In this document: positions 24,740 to 36,730 of the stretch, piece by piece
Layout of the letters: every line of letters begins with the position of its first letter
Position numbering within the stretch: position 1 is the first letter of the stretch
NCBI GenBank assembly: GCA_022661535.1
Contig: JAKULF010000009.1
Coordinates: forward strand, 682,001 to 746,000
Source: Eutypa lata
Lineage: Eukaryota; Ascomycota; Sordariomycetes; Xylariales; Diatrypaceae
Direction of reading: 5' to 3'
Length of the DNA stretch: 64,000 nucleotides
Made by a program: the position numbers and the translations under genes
The notes under the pieces: generated by a model
Database searches by the model: none
What the model was told of the DNA's origin: nothing
Seen by the model: only the letters and a program-made list of their open reading frames with translations

Positions 24740-25060
24740 ACAAGCGACTTGATATCCACTTTTTCGGCATCAATAAATACCTGGGCTGACGAGGGCTTTG
24801 CCGATTTGGCGGCAGGCCTCTTTGAAGTGGCTGGCGTCGTCAGCTGGGACCCAGAAGATGGAACATGTAGGGTATTGGTCGCGGATGTGGTACACGGCCT
24901 CAACGGCGGTCTGCGCGCCTTCTCGGATTTTCGTGTTCATGACAGTGGACCTTTGGAAGGCATCCTTGTCGGCGTCTAGAGAGATCTTCTGCATGACCCG
25001 GTCTAGGACATTTGCGTAGTCGGGGAACTCCTCGTCGCCGTTATGGGATACTATGAATTT
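24740..25060 (-). pseudogene. Fragment of a fungal NLR (NB-ARC-like) protein
   Basis: On the minus strand a short frame reads AVYHIRDQYPTCSIFWVPAD followed by SHFKEACRQIGKAL. This matches the segment just after the P-loop of fungal NB-ARC proteins (ALE.AYRIRDQYP.CSVFWV.A...F..AYR.IG). The P-loop itself is not recognisable: the place where GGVGKT belongs reads KIREGAQT. The frame stops as the sequence enters the AT-rich relic at its left. It is best explained as a decayed stub of an incompatibility-type receptor. Confidence 0.4.
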
Positions 25061-25593
25061 AGGTATTTGGATACTTGGAAGACTTGAAGTTTATATTCTA
25101 ATGCCTCTTGTTTTAGCATCTCCTCTGCCATTTCTTACTCCATCACAGCCTCGGATTGATATGTGAGGCAACTGTTCTCTGGGATTTATGTAGTCTCGCG
25201 CTTTATTCTAGGTTTTGATGGGACTATAGTGGGAGGAACATAGTGAGCTAGGTCTGTTAGACTACCTAGGTAGTTTGAAACGTAGCTGTTCCCAAGAGAG
25301 AGGGGAGCCTGTTTACCTGCACAATCGCTACCCCGCAGAGACCTCGTTTGTGTAACATGCGGTACTATTACCTTTCGTCATACCCCCGTCGCCCGACAAC
25401 TTGCCGTCTCCGAGCTGATTGATTGATGCATCGTGGATCGCATCAAGTTCTGCAGCGGGTAGTTCCTCTCCTGATACAATTCTATGAGGGCGAGGGTGTA
25501 TCCCTTAAGTATATAACCATGGAAGAAACACACTCGGGCACTTCCTTGTAGCGTTCGTCTAGATTTTGATCGGCACACATAGCTGTGACAAAC

Positions 25594-25890
25594 ATGTAAA
25601 GGCTTGGAACTGAGGTTCTTATTCAACTAATAATTTTCTTTGGTCCTAAGATCCATAAGGTCCTTCTGTCGGTTCTGTACGACCTGTAGGGTCGTCCACT
25701 ATTTATACAAAATAAAGGTACATATCTATAATATCCTTCTGCCGTCCTAGCCTATAATAATAGCTATTGGCTCTTATTAGGCATCTATGCATTACTGTGA
25801 TAGTCGCATGACCTGCAACTGTTGGTGTGTTGGCTGTCCTTTGCAGGTATCCTGCAGCCAACAACACTTGGCTCTATTCTCCGTGTGACA
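25594..25890 (+). repeat. Dispersed LTR-like repeat, copy B
   Basis: The best preserved of three copies. It begins TGTAAAGGCTTGGAAC, contains GTACGACCTGTAGGGTCGTC, ATACAAAATAAAGGTAC, ATTGGCTCTTATTAGGC and GTCGCATGACCTG, and ends GCAGCCAACAACACTTGGCT then CCGTGTGACA. Its TG..CA ends suggest an LTR. I did not find a clear target-site duplication, so the true 5' end may lie elsewhere. Confidence 0.65.
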
Positions 25891-26360
25891 ATATCCCACT
25901 CATCTCTTCTCACCTGGAGCTGCTACTGCTAGTTTCCTTCTCGCGCTGGTGGGTGTCACGGATGTCACTTTTTAAGTTTTTGGCTCAGCCATTGTTCTCC
26001 CGTAGCTGTGCAAGGCCAATCAGGAAAAGCAGCAACGGCCGTGTAGGAAACTAAATAGGGGTGAGACCAAATACAGAAATCAGCCAATAGGAGGTTATCG
26101 GACTTAGCCAGGTAGAAGCCGGGGTTATCGGATATAGGCGACGAATAAGGGGGGCCCACAATCACAGCACGCAGCTACCTCACATGGTGGTCTGTACGTA
26201 GATGACCAGGTAAACGATAATGGGCATAGATAACAGGATTCTGCGGATTCTACGTTGGAATGAGGCTCCTGCTGCGGTGACTGTTGCCTTCGTATGGGAT
26301 TTACCTATTGAAATGCCGGGTACATAGTGGGGCCGGGGCCGGGGCCGGCCTAAGATCTGA

Positions 26361-26369
26361 GGCACGTCC
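26361..26369. repeat. 9-bp target-site duplication, left copy (GGCACGTCC)
   Basis: GGCACGTCC here is repeated exactly at 35503-35511. Both copies lie 15 nt outside the well-conserved part of the inverted repeats, at mirror positions. Duplications of 9-11 bp are typical of Mutator-like transposons. Confidence 0.65.
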
Positions 26370-26500
26370 CAGGTAACAGGTGCCAGGGGGTCAAAAAAGT
26401 TAACAGGGGGTCAGAAACAATGGGGCCCCCACTTAATGCCAAAGGGTTAGAATTTTTAATTTTCGGCTAATTAAGTTAATATAATAACGACGTTTAATGT
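26370..26500 (+). repeat. Left terminal inverted repeat
   Basis: Pairs with 35372-35502 reversed. Shared blocks include AAAAAAGTT(A/G)AC, AGGGGGTCAGAAACAATGGG, GCCCCCACTTAATGCCAA, GGCTA(A/G)TTAAG and TAATAACGAC. Where the arms differ, this arm mostly has T or A where the right arm has C or G, as RIP would produce. A GGGTCAGAA motif occurs twice inside the right arm and is GGGTTAGAA in the second position here. Confidence 0.75.
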
Positions 26501-27189
26501 ATATTAAAAATATTTAAAAATATTTAAAAATATAAAAATATATATATATATTTTATATAATTATTATTTAAATTATTATTAAATTAATATTAAATTATTA
26601 TTAAATTATTATTAAATTATTATTAAAATAAATATAAAATTATAAATAATTTATTTAATTTTTAAAATTATTAATTATTTAATTTTAAATAATAAGTTTA
26701 TAAATTTATATTAAATTAACGTTAAATTAACGTTTAATTTATAAATTTATAACGTATAAATTTATAAATTTATAATTTAAATAATTTAAATTTATAATAA
26801 TATATATTAAATTTATTTTATATATTAAGTTTTTTTTTATTAATTATATTTTATATATTTATTAAATTTAATATAAAAAAATACTTATAAATTTTTAATA
26901 TTAACGAAAATAAATTTAATTTAATTTAATAATTTTTAATTTTATAAATATTAAAAACGATTTTTTTTTATATAAATTAATTTTAATTTCTTTTACGTTT
27001 TATTTAATAATTAATTAATTAAAATATATATTAAAAAATTAAATATATTATTAAATATAAAATTAAATAAAAATTATAAATATATATATATTATTATTAT
27101 AAATTTAAAAAAAAATAATTTATTTTAATTTAAAATTTAAAAGTTTATAAATATTAAAATATTTTATTTAAACGCTTTTATAATTAATA

Positions 27190-27835
27190 TATTATTAATA
27201 TAACTTTAATTATTTTATAAAAAGTTATTTAAAAATAATATTATATAATAAAAGCTTAAAACGTTATAATTTTAACGATATAATAAATAATTATAATATA
27301 TTAAAAAAAAACGTTTAAATAAATTTATATAAGTTATTTATTTAAAAAGTTATTTAATTTATATATTATTATTATTATTTTAATTATTTTAAAAAAAATT
27401 ATTTAAAAATAATATTATATAAAAAAAGCTTAAAATATTATAATTTTTTTAATTAAAATAATAATAATAATATATAAATTAAATAATCGTTTAAATAAAT
27501 AATTTATATAATTTAATTTAAATTTATAAATTTATAAATTATAAATTATTTTATAAAATTATAAAATTATAAATTATTTTATAAATTTAAAAATTTAAAA
27601 ATTTAAAAATTTAAAAATTTAAAAATTTATAAATTTATAAATTTTAAAATTTTTTTTAATTATATTTTATTATTATTATTATTATAATTTTAATTATTTA
27701 TAAAAAAGTTATATAAATATAATTTAATATAATAAAAGCTTTATATATTATAATTTTTTTAATTAAAATAATAATAATAATATATATATAAAAAATGCAT
27801 TTAAATATATTTATAAAATAATTTTTATAAAATAA
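27190..27835. repeat. Imperfect tandem repeats in the left arm of the outer element
   Basis: Three degenerate copies of one unit can be aligned by eye at about 27190-27360, 27365-27520 and 27665-27830. Each carries TTTTAATTATTT, then AAAAAGTTAT, then a stretch with AATAATATTATATAA, then AAAGCTT, then TATAATTTTTTTAATTAAAA, then ATAATAATAATATA. Extreme AT bias makes chance similarity likely to add to the signal, so the unit length is only approximate. Confidence 0.45.
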
Positions 27836-27873
27836 TTTTTATAAAATAATTTATTAATTTTAATTTATATAAT

Positions 27874-28095
27874 TATTAACAGATAAAATGCTTTAATAAT
27901 AATTTATAATAATAATAAAAAATTAAATATTAAAAGTGTTTTAAAGTATTACGTGTAATACTTAAGGCATAAAAATTAATATATAATTTAAGCTTATAAT
28001 TAAGTTAATATAAATTTTTTTAAATAATAATATATACTTTACTTTTCGAAAATTATTCGAGATTAATATTTATCTTCGTATTTTAATATAATAAT
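27874..28095 (+). repeat. 5' LTR of the Copia element
   Basis: Aligns with 34876-35095 over its whole length with scattered transitions. Its first bases read TATTAAC where the 3' copy has TGTTAAT, consistent with a mutated TG start. The 3' limit is approximate because both copies run into similar AT-rich DNA. Confidence 0.7.
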
Positions 28096-29399
28096 AATTT
28101 CGGTTTTATAAATTAATAATTAAAAGATTTATATAAAGATAAATACATTATTTATAATAACGTTTTATTAACTTTAACTTAAAAGATTCGCGAAAAGAAT
28201 TAACATTAATAATAACGAAAAGTAAACGAACCTTTAATATTACCGAAGATTATGGCGATTATATTATCGGTAATATTTATTTTTTTTTCCTTATTAAGTT
28301 AAGTTATAACTTAATATTTTATTTTTTTAATTTAATCGAAACTTTGATAATTAAACGACTTTTTTATTTATTTAAATAATTTTATTTTAATAATAAAAAA
28401 GTTGTAAAACTTTATAAATAAATCGATTACTTGGGTTAGTTTTTTAGCGTTATTATATTGGATTTTTTTCCTTTATCGAAATTAAATATATAATTTTTTT
28501 TTTTTTTTTATCGATACTTATAAATTATTATAAGTTTAATAAATCTTTTATAATAATAAACGATATTAAAAGTATTATATATAACTTCGTAAAAAAAGCT
28601 TAAGCTGAAAAACGAACCGTATTAATAATAAAAGTTTAATAATAAAAGATAATAAATTAATATCGAAACGATATAAACGTTATCGTAAAATAACTTAAAA
28701 GTATATAAGTATAAAATTCAAGCTTACGTATAAATAACCATAACGTTAAAATTAATTTTAATTACGTAATTAATAAGTTAATGTAAAATAAACGTATAAA
28801 CGTTATACTTTAATAATAAATAAATGTATAATTAACATTTAATAAAACTTATATAAAATAAGCGTAAATATTAATAAATGCGTAATTATTAATAAATATA
28901 AATTTATTTGTTTTATAATATTTTAACGCCGTAATATTAAATGCAAAAAACGTATTATTTAAAATAAAATTAAGTTTAATGTTTATTTTATTAAAGCTTT
29001 AATTATAAGGTTTATTTAAACATTTAATATAAAATAAATAAATAAGTTATTTATTTTTTTTTTCGTTTAAATATATAAATATTTACTTTTTTTTCTTTTA
29101 TAATATTAGTTTTATAATAAATTAAGTTATATATTAAGTTTTCCTTAAATTTTCGTATTTTTTATAACTTAAATAATTACATTTTATAAACCTTTATTAT
29201 AATATTTATAAATAATAAGTTAAAACTTTATTAATAATTATTTTATTAAAAAGTTATCGTAGTTTAATTAATATTAAAATGACGAGATTAAATAAATAAA
29301 AAAATCGTACTTTTTTTTCTTTATATTATTATAAAAAAAGTTAATAAATAAATAAACTTAATAAATAATATAAAAATATATAAAGTATAAGTTTTAATA

Positions 29400-32300
29400 A
29401 TTCGAATTTAAGTGATTTAAATTTAAATAATTTCGATTACGATATTTAAAAAGTTTATTTTTTTAAATCTTTAAAAACGAATAAAAGTTTACGTAAATTC
29501 GCCAAAAAAGATTTTAAAAAGAAATAAAAGAAGTTTTTTTTTAAAGTTAAAAAGAAAAATTACTTTAAAGGTTTTAATAATTAAAAACTTTAACGTAATG
29601 CTTTAAGTTTTGCTTTAAAAAAAGTTAATTATAAAAAGAATATAAAGTTATTTAAATTCGTCGAAGTTAAATTTATAAAAGTTATTATAAAAACTTATAA
29701 ATAATACCTTTAATAATTAATTACAAGTATAACTTCGAAAATTAAAATATTAAAAACTTTATAATTTACTTTTTTAATAATTAATATAATACGTTAACGA
29801 AGCATTTAAAATAATTTTTATAACTTTAAATATAATAAAGAAAATCCTTTTACTTTTATTATATAATTTTAAAAATATATAAAAAAAATAAAATTAATTA
29901 ATATAAAATTAAATAAAGCCGCTTATATTACGATATTTATAAACGCCGTAAAAGATAAAGTTATTTATTAATATAAAATTATAAGCTTTATATTACAAAT
30001 AACCGATTATTTTATTTATAAACTTATTAAAAACTTTAATATTAAATTTTAAAATTAAATAAAAAGCATTAATAAATTATATAAAAATGTAAAGTTATAT
30101 GTTTAAAAAAACAATAATAATAAAGAAATAAAGAAATCGAATTTATAAAAAAAAAACCGATTTAATAAGCTTTTTATAAATAATAAAAAAAAGCTTTTTT
30201 GCTTTAATTATAATAAATACGAATATATATTTCGATATTACGAAAACGAAAAATAAAAAAACGATAATAATAAAAGTAAAAATAAAAGTAAAAGTAAAAT
30301 TATTAATAATAATAACGATTATAATAATTACGATTATTTAATTAAATTTAACGATTTAATAATTTTCATTAAACTTAAAGATATATATAAAGGTTTTATT
30401 TTTTTAATTATCGCTTTTATAAAGTAAAACGCATTAAAAAAGTTATTTAAATAATATAATAAATTTATTTTTAATGTTATATATTAATAAGTTAAGTTAA
30501 AAGACGTTATAACCTTAACTTTTATTAAATAAAAAAGCGTCGAAAACGAAAAAAATATCGAAAAAGTTATATAAAAAAGCGTTTTAAACGTTATAATTAT
30601 CGCTTATTAAATAATAATCCTTTAAATATACTTTATAAATAATACGAAAAATTAATTATTATAAAATAACGGCTTAAATATTAACATTATTAATAACTTT
30701 AACGATTTAATTAAAAAAACAATTAAAAATATCGAATAAAGCCGCTTTATTATTAATATTAAAATAAGTTTTATTTACGCTTTAATTATTAATATCGTCG
30801 TATAATAATTAATTAAATTTAATAAATTTCATTTAAATTTAATAATATTATATACTTTAATTATTAAGAAATTTTTACTTAAAATACTTTTTAATAAAAT
30901 ATAATATAAAAAAAGCGATTATTTAAATTATAATATTTTAAAGTTATTAAATAAAAAGGTTTTTATAATAATTAATATAAAAAAACAAAAGTTTTTATTA
31001 TAAACTTTTAATATATTTAAACTTAAAATTAATAATAATAAATAAAAATACGTATTAAAAAATAATAACAATAAATTAATTGTTTTTTAATATATAATAT
31101 TTAAGCTTAATAATAACGAAAAAGTTATAATAAACAAAAACATTATAAAAAAAATTATTTTATAACATCGTTAACTTTATTACTTTAATATCGAACGTTT
31201 AATTTAAATTATTAAACGATTTTATAATATAAACTTTAAGCTTAAAAATATTAAAGCTTTGTTTTATATAACTTATAATATAATAAAAATAAAAAAGTTT
31301 TCGTTAAAAAACGCTTAAAAAAAATTAACTTATATAAACGAAATTATATAATACGATATAAGTATAATATAACTTGTATTATTACGTAATAACTTATATT
31401 ATAATTTAATAATTAAGGATTATAATTAATATCGTAATATAAAGTTAATGAAAACTAAAAGCAATACTTAATAATATTTACGAAGTTATATTAAAAAAAT
31501 AATTTAATATTTTATTAATTAACTTTTCGATAAAAATAATAAAAAGAAGATAATTTAAGTTTTAAAATTAAATAATAAACGAGAATTCGATATATTTAAA
31601 ATAAACGAATTTTATAAAAAACGCGATATTAAACTTCGATTATCGTTACTTTATAATTAATATTAAAATAAAATTATAAAATATATTATTAAATTTATAT
31701 AAAACGAAGTTAAAGCTTACGTAATTTAAATAAAAATCTTTATATACTTTTAAAATTACGTTATAAAAGTAATTATTAAAATAATTAATAAAACAAATTA
31801 ATTATTAATTAAAAGTATAACCTTTATAAAGATTTATTAAAAAAGTTTAAATTTTAATAATAATTATTTATTTCGTTACGAGTATTTATATATTTTAAAA
31901 TCACGTTACGTTATACTTATCGATTAAAAGAAAAAAGTTTAATTTAAAAAATTAACCGGCCGAAGCATAAAAAGCATTTTTTTAAAATATAAAAAGAAAA
32001 GTAATTATATTATATAATTAATAAAAAAAAAACGTTTTTTTATAATTTCTTATATTATAATATATAAAGACTTTACGAAATTAAATGTTTTTTTTAACTT
32101 AAAAGATATTATTCGGTTATTTTTAAAATAAGTTTAAAAGCGATTTCGTTATCGAATCGATAAAAAAAATAAATAAAAAGTCGATATTTAAAACGATAAT
32201 AATAACGTTATATTTAATAATAAAATAAATAAAAAAATAAAAAATAATTTATTAAACGTAAACGCAATTATTTAAAAAAGATAATTTTTAAACTTTATAT

Positions 32301-34180
32301 ATATAACGCTTTTAAAGAATATTTTAAAATTATAATTAAATTATATTAAATACGATTTATTTAAAAAAGCGAAAATATTAATAAATATAATTTTAAATTT
32401 AATTTTATTAACGATAATATCGTAAACGATTAAAAACGCGAATTTATAAGCTTTAATAACGCTTTTAAAATAATAATATAAGTTTATTTTTATATATAAA
32501 TAATGTTTTTATTTAAAAAAAAATAACACGGTATTTTTAAAAACTTTTATAAAATATTAAATTTCTTTAAATATTTAAAAATATATAAATTAATAACGAT
32601 AATATTTAAAAATAATTCGTTATTAAAAAAAGCTTTAATAAGCCTTAAAAAAGATTTATAAATAAAGATAATATTTATAAAAATATAAAAAAACATCGAT
32701 CAAGAATTATTTAAATTTACTTTATTAATCGAAGTAATATACGAGTATTTAATAAACGTTATATAAGTATTACAAAAGAAATTTACATTAATAAATAACT
32801 TTAAAAAGTTAAAAGCTTATATATATACAAAAGAATTTATATAACGAAAAAGTATTAATTATAACGAAATTATTATAATTATAATTCGAGTTATATATTA
32901 ACGAATTTTTATAACTTTCGTAACTTTATACGGTTAATATATTATATAAATAGATTTTATTATAACGTATTTTAATAACAAGTTAAAAAAGAAATTATTT
33001 ATAAAAATGTTTTCGTTATTAAAAAAGTATTTCGATATATATTTTAAAAAAAAAAAAAATATAAATATAATTTAAGTTATATTATTTAATTAATAAATTC
33101 TTTATATAAATTTAAATAAATTAATATAACTTAATAAGTAAGAATTAAAGTTATTTTAAAGCAGTTAAACTTTATAACTTTAATATTAAACGACGTTATT
33201 TATTTAAATTTTAAAATAAATAATATTATAATTTTATACGTTAATAATTTCTTATTATTTAACGTAAATAAAAAACGTTTTATAAAGCTTACGAAAGTTA
33301 TTATTAAAATAGTTATTATTAAAGATTTAAATAAAGTTAATTAATTTTTAAGTATTTATATTATTAAATTAAATTTTATTAATAATGTTCGTTTAAATTA
33401 ATAATAATATATTAAAAAGTCGTTTTAAATAATAAATATAAATAATATAAAGCCGTTATTTATTTTATTCGTTTTAAATTATAAGTAATATATAATTTAA
33501 AATTAAAGAATTATTATTAAAAACGAAATATTTAAATATATAAACTTAATTAAAAGATTTAATTTTTTAAGTTATATAATTAAATTTAATATAACTTATA
33601 TAACGTTTATTTAAGCTTAATTTATAAATAACTTATTATCGAAATATATAAATTATATTAAGCGTTTATCGAAATATATAAATAACATTATAAACTTATC
33701 GATTTAATATTAAGCTTTAAATAAAAAACATTTACATTATAAATATAATAACTTTAAATTATTCGAAATAATAAATTTTAATTACGATAATAACTTTAAT
33801 TTAAGTAAATCGATTATAAGTTATATATTTTATATAATAAAAGCTTTTATTATATAAATCTTAAAGCTTTAAACGATTATTACTCGTTATATAACGAAAG
33901 TTAAATACGTAGCTTTAAATATAATAATAATAAAAATAATTAATATTAAAAACTTTTTATAAAAACTTAATTTAATACTTAAAAAACTTATTACTTTATT
34001 AAAAGATAATATAAATATATTAAAATAAACAAAAAAAATTATAATATTTAAAAAAAAGCGTTATATTTAAATCGATTATTATTATATATATTAAAAGGTT
34101 AATAATAATTATATTAAAGTTTAATATATTAAAACGAATGAAAATTTAACAAATAACTTTATTAAACCTTTTAATCGAAA
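29400..34180 (+). pseudogene. Copia gag-pol remnant
   Basis: Despite about 85-90% A/T (estimate by eye), protein motifs survive. At 30200-30246 the frame reads CFNYNKYEYIFRYYE, the spacing of a CX2CX4HX4C zinc knuckle with Cys changed to Tyr (TGT/TGC to TAT/TAC). At 33237-33248 TAC GTT AAT AAT gives YVNN, a GAT-to-AAT version of the YVDD catalytic motif. Around 34050-34170 the frame resembles the Copia RNase H end (IDYYYI.., YIKTNENLTNNFIKPF) that in live elements reads like IDIRYH.. and PTDE..AD.FTK. These substitutions are all G-to-A or C-to-T. Confidence 0.7.
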
Positions 34181-34875
34181 AGTTTTCGACGAATTTATAA
34201 TAAAATTAAGCTTAAAATTAATTTAAAAATCGTTTAAAAAATTAAAAAATATATTAATCGATAAATAAATTAAATTAATTAAAATAATAAAAGAATAATA
34301 TTTATTAAACTTTTATTATAAAAAAAGAAAATCGTTATTTTTTAAAACTTTATATTATTACGGCATTTTTCTTACGATTATTATATTTATTTAACTTAAA
34401 GGCTTTTTTTTTTAACATTTAACTTAAAGAATTTAAAATAACTTTTAAATTAATTCGGCTTTTATTAAATAAATTCGTTTTTATCGATTATCTTTTTTAA
34501 TATTTATAATGTATAATATAAAAGAAAAAATTAATAATTAATAACTTTTAATTAAAGTTTTTCGTTATTTTTAAAGTTAAAAATTTCGAACTTTATTTAA
34601 TTTTATATAATTAATAACGTATTAATTAATAATATCGTAAGTTTTATATATAAAATTAAAAAATTTATTAATAAATAATAATTTAATTAAACTTTAAACG
34701 TATATATATAAACGAAATTACCGGCATTACGATATAAATAAAATTAATAATTAAATGATTAAATTATAAAAGTAAATATAAAAGTTAAAAATTCGATTTT
34801 AATAAATTTATAATTTAATTTTTTAAGTTTTTTAAAGTTTTAAAGAAATTAATCGCTTATTAATATAAAAAGACG

Positions 34876-35095
34876 TGTTAATAAATAAAGTGCTTTAATA
34901 ACGATTTATAATAATAATAAAAGATTAAATATTAAAAGTGTTTTAAAATATTACGTGTAATATTTAAAGTATAAAAATTAATATATAATTCGAACTTATA
35001 ATTAAGTTAATATAAACTTTTTTAAATAATAATATATATTTTACTTTTCGAAAGTTATTTAAAATTAATATTTATTTTCGTATTTTAATAATAAT
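34876..35095 (+). repeat. 3' LTR of the Copia element
   Basis: Direct repeat of the 5' LTR, starting TGTTAATAAATAAAGTGC. Its 5' neighbour is the end of the RNase H-like remnant, as expected for a Copia element. The end position is uncertain by about 10 bases. Confidence 0.7.
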
Positions 35096-35371
35096 TTTAT
35101 TTTAAATTTAAAAAAATAATAAAAATTTTTAATTATATATTAACTTATAAATTTAATATAAATAAAATTTTAAATTTATTAAATATATTTTAAATTTATT
35201 ATAAATTATTTTATATTATAATATATTATTTTATAATATTTTAAAAAGTAAAAATTATTAAATAAGTTTAAGTCGTTATAATTTACGAAAAATCTTAAAG
35301 ATTTAATTAATTAAAATTTAATTTATTAACGTAATACAAAATATACATACGGCGGCCTAAGATCTAAGGTA

Positions 35372-35502
35372 ACGTTAAATGTCGTTATTACATTAGCTTA
35401 ACTAGCCGGGGGTTAGAAATTCTGACCCCTTGGCATTAAGTGGGGGCCCCATTGTTTCTGACCCCCTGTCAACTTTTTTAACCCCCTAGCAGCTGCGAGC
35501 TC
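35372..35502 (-). repeat. Right terminal inverted repeat
   Basis: The less mutated arm. Read on the minus strand from the outer end it runs through AGGGGGTTAAAAAAGTTGAC, AGGGGGTCAGAAACAATGGG and GCCCCCACTTAATGCCAAGG toward TAATAACGACATTTAACG. The sequence CGGCCTAAGATCTAAGG just inside it (35353-35369) also occurs with one mismatch at 26346-26362, outside the left arm. Confidence 0.75.
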
Positions 35503-35511
35503 GGCACGTCC
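35503..35511. repeat. 9-bp target-site duplication, right copy (GGCACGTCC)
   Basis: Exact copy of 26361-26369 in the same orientation, directly abutting the outer end of the right inverted repeat. Confidence 0.65.
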
Positions 35512-35972
35512 GGGCGTATACAACCAACCCTTTTACGGCCCATTACATTAGCTGTTATTGTCGGACCTCAAACGCTGATTGGATGGGCAAATTGCACAAG
35601 CGTGAATGTGTGCAAAGTGGCTTTGTATTTTAGTGAGTACAATGCAGCGTTAGCAGTCTTTAGCAAGCTTAAATTATGTACATTGCAGCAGCGGAATGTT
35701 GTAGTTGAACCTAGCGCTTAAACTTAACTGGTGCGGCTAACTTCAGCTTACTAGGGTGTATATCGTAGTTGTATAAGATTTACAATGCGCTGATAATCCT
35801 AGTCTATGATCATCCGACGACCTCCGCAAAGCAGCTCCTAGTCTAATACCGTCTACTGATATTAATTATTGCGATTGTTATTTAGTTCTAGGTAAAAAGA
35901 AATACCAGGTAGTATTACGGTAATAGTCCTTTCTCTTAATGCTCCATGGCTCCCTCCCCTTTCATGGTATCT
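35512..35972. other. Non-coding interval
   Basis: Normal-composition DNA between the large element and the 3' end of the next gene. I see no gene or recognisable repeat in it. Confidence 0.5.
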
Positions 35973-36730
35973 TTAGAATCTACTTGCGAAGTACCAATTC
36001 TCTGCAGGCCATGGAGCCCCGAGATGGGACTTCATCCAGCACGTTTTTTCATTCGGTCCCCAGCCAGCGCCTACACATTTGTCATCCGAGGAACAAGTAT
36101 TGATACAGTCTTCAATAGTATCGGTCTGGAAGTTCCGGTAATCAGTTGTGCTGGACTTGTTGTTGTTGCTGCTGTAGTCGACATTGCAGGCCACCTTGAA
36201 TTCCTTGTGGTAGTCTGCCCAGTATGTCGTCCCGTTATCTGTCGGGCATGTCAGGGCTGGTGAAGAACTTCTGAACTCAACATTAGCGCTACGAGTCAGC
36301 GGGATGTCGATCGTTACGTGAAGACTTACTCAGTGTTCCTTGTCCCTAACCCAACTCCAAGACCAACGGCAAGAGCAATCACTGACACTCCGATGAGGAC
36401 TCCCACGATTATCCAAGGTTTTCGCTTTCTGCGGCCTGGCTTTGGTTCCTGATGACTTGCAGTAGGAAGTTGGTCTGCAGTTGGTGTTGTGCCATTGGGT
36501 GAGTGAGTCCAATACGACTGCCCGGGGTGGCTATATGGAGGATTTGTGGGTGAAAGATGTTGACTATGTCCGTCATTGGCATAGTATTGTGTGTATGGTG
36601 AATACGGCTGTGTTTTCAGTTCTGCTAGTTGCGGTGCTTCAGGCATTGTCGAACTAAGCTCAAGACCAGGCTGTACGAGCTCAAGGCCGCCCTGTACGTG
36701 TTCAAGACCAGGCTGCGTATGCTCAGTCAT
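35973..36730 (-). CDS. Single-pass membrane protein with Cys-rich PAN/apple-like ectodomain
   Basis: Two exons, 36330-36730 and 35973-36270, joined across a 59-nt intron (GTAAGT..TTCAG), give 232 aa. The N-terminal ~105 residues are Pro/Gln/Tyr/Ser-rich with repeated LEHVQGGLEL / LELVQPGLEL phrases and lack a signal peptide. A basic stretch (GRRKRK) precedes one transmembrane helix (about 109-131, WIIVGVLIGVSVIALAVGLG). The C-terminal part has the look of a PAN/apple-like fold: CPTDNGTTYW, ACNVDYS, TIEDCINTCSSDDKCVGAGW and CWMKSHLG, with regularly spaced Cys. Likely role is binding of carbohydrate or protein at the cell surface (family inference). The function in this fungus is unknown. Confidence 0.75.

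Larger units (their letters stand above)
24057..26360. other. Decayed interval left of the large AT-rich element
   Basis: No intact gene is seen. It holds the methyltransferase upstream region, an AT-rich relic (24410-24715), an NLR fragment (24740-25060) and repeat copy B (25594-25890). Close to the large element, at 26332-26351, is a GC-rich simple stretch made of GGGGCC units. Confidence 0.55.
27874..35095 (+). mobile_element. RIP-degraded Copia-type LTR retrotransposon
   Basis: Two direct repeats of about 220 bp lie at 27874-28095 and 34876-35095. Both share TGCTTTAATAA, AAATATTAAAAGTGTTTTAAA, ATTACGTGTAATA, TTATAATTAAGTTAATATAAA and TACTTTTCGAAA-like blocks; the right copy starts TGTTAAT. 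The roughly 6.8 kb between them reads on the plus strand as a mutated gag-pol in Copia order: zinc knuckle near 30.2 kb, reverse transcriptase near 33.2 kb and RNase H near 34.1 kb, just before the 3' LTR. All frames are full of TAA stops, so the element is dead. Confidence 0.8.
26370..35502. mobile_element. Mutator-like TIR element split by a nested Copia retrotransposon
   Basis: A 9.13-kb AT-rich block is bounded by inverted repeats of about 130 bp and flanked by the 9-bp direct repeat GGCACGTCC. The TIR core begins AGGGGGT(C/T)AAAAAAGTT(A/G)AC at 26385 and, reversed, at 35487. The outermost 15 nt on each side match only partly (about 10 of 15). Differences between the arms are mostly C-to-T, and the left arm is more decayed. 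Subtracting the inner Copia element (27874-35095) leaves about 1.9 kb, too short and too mutated to show a transposase, so the outer element was probably non-autonomous (inference). Confidence 0.65.

Noticed and set aside
26385..35487. Large AT-rich block as a centromere fragment or nuclear mitochondrial insertion
   Set aside because: LTR pair, Copia motifs, inverted ends and the 9-bp duplication explain it as nested, RIPped transposons; no mitochondrial gene was recognised.
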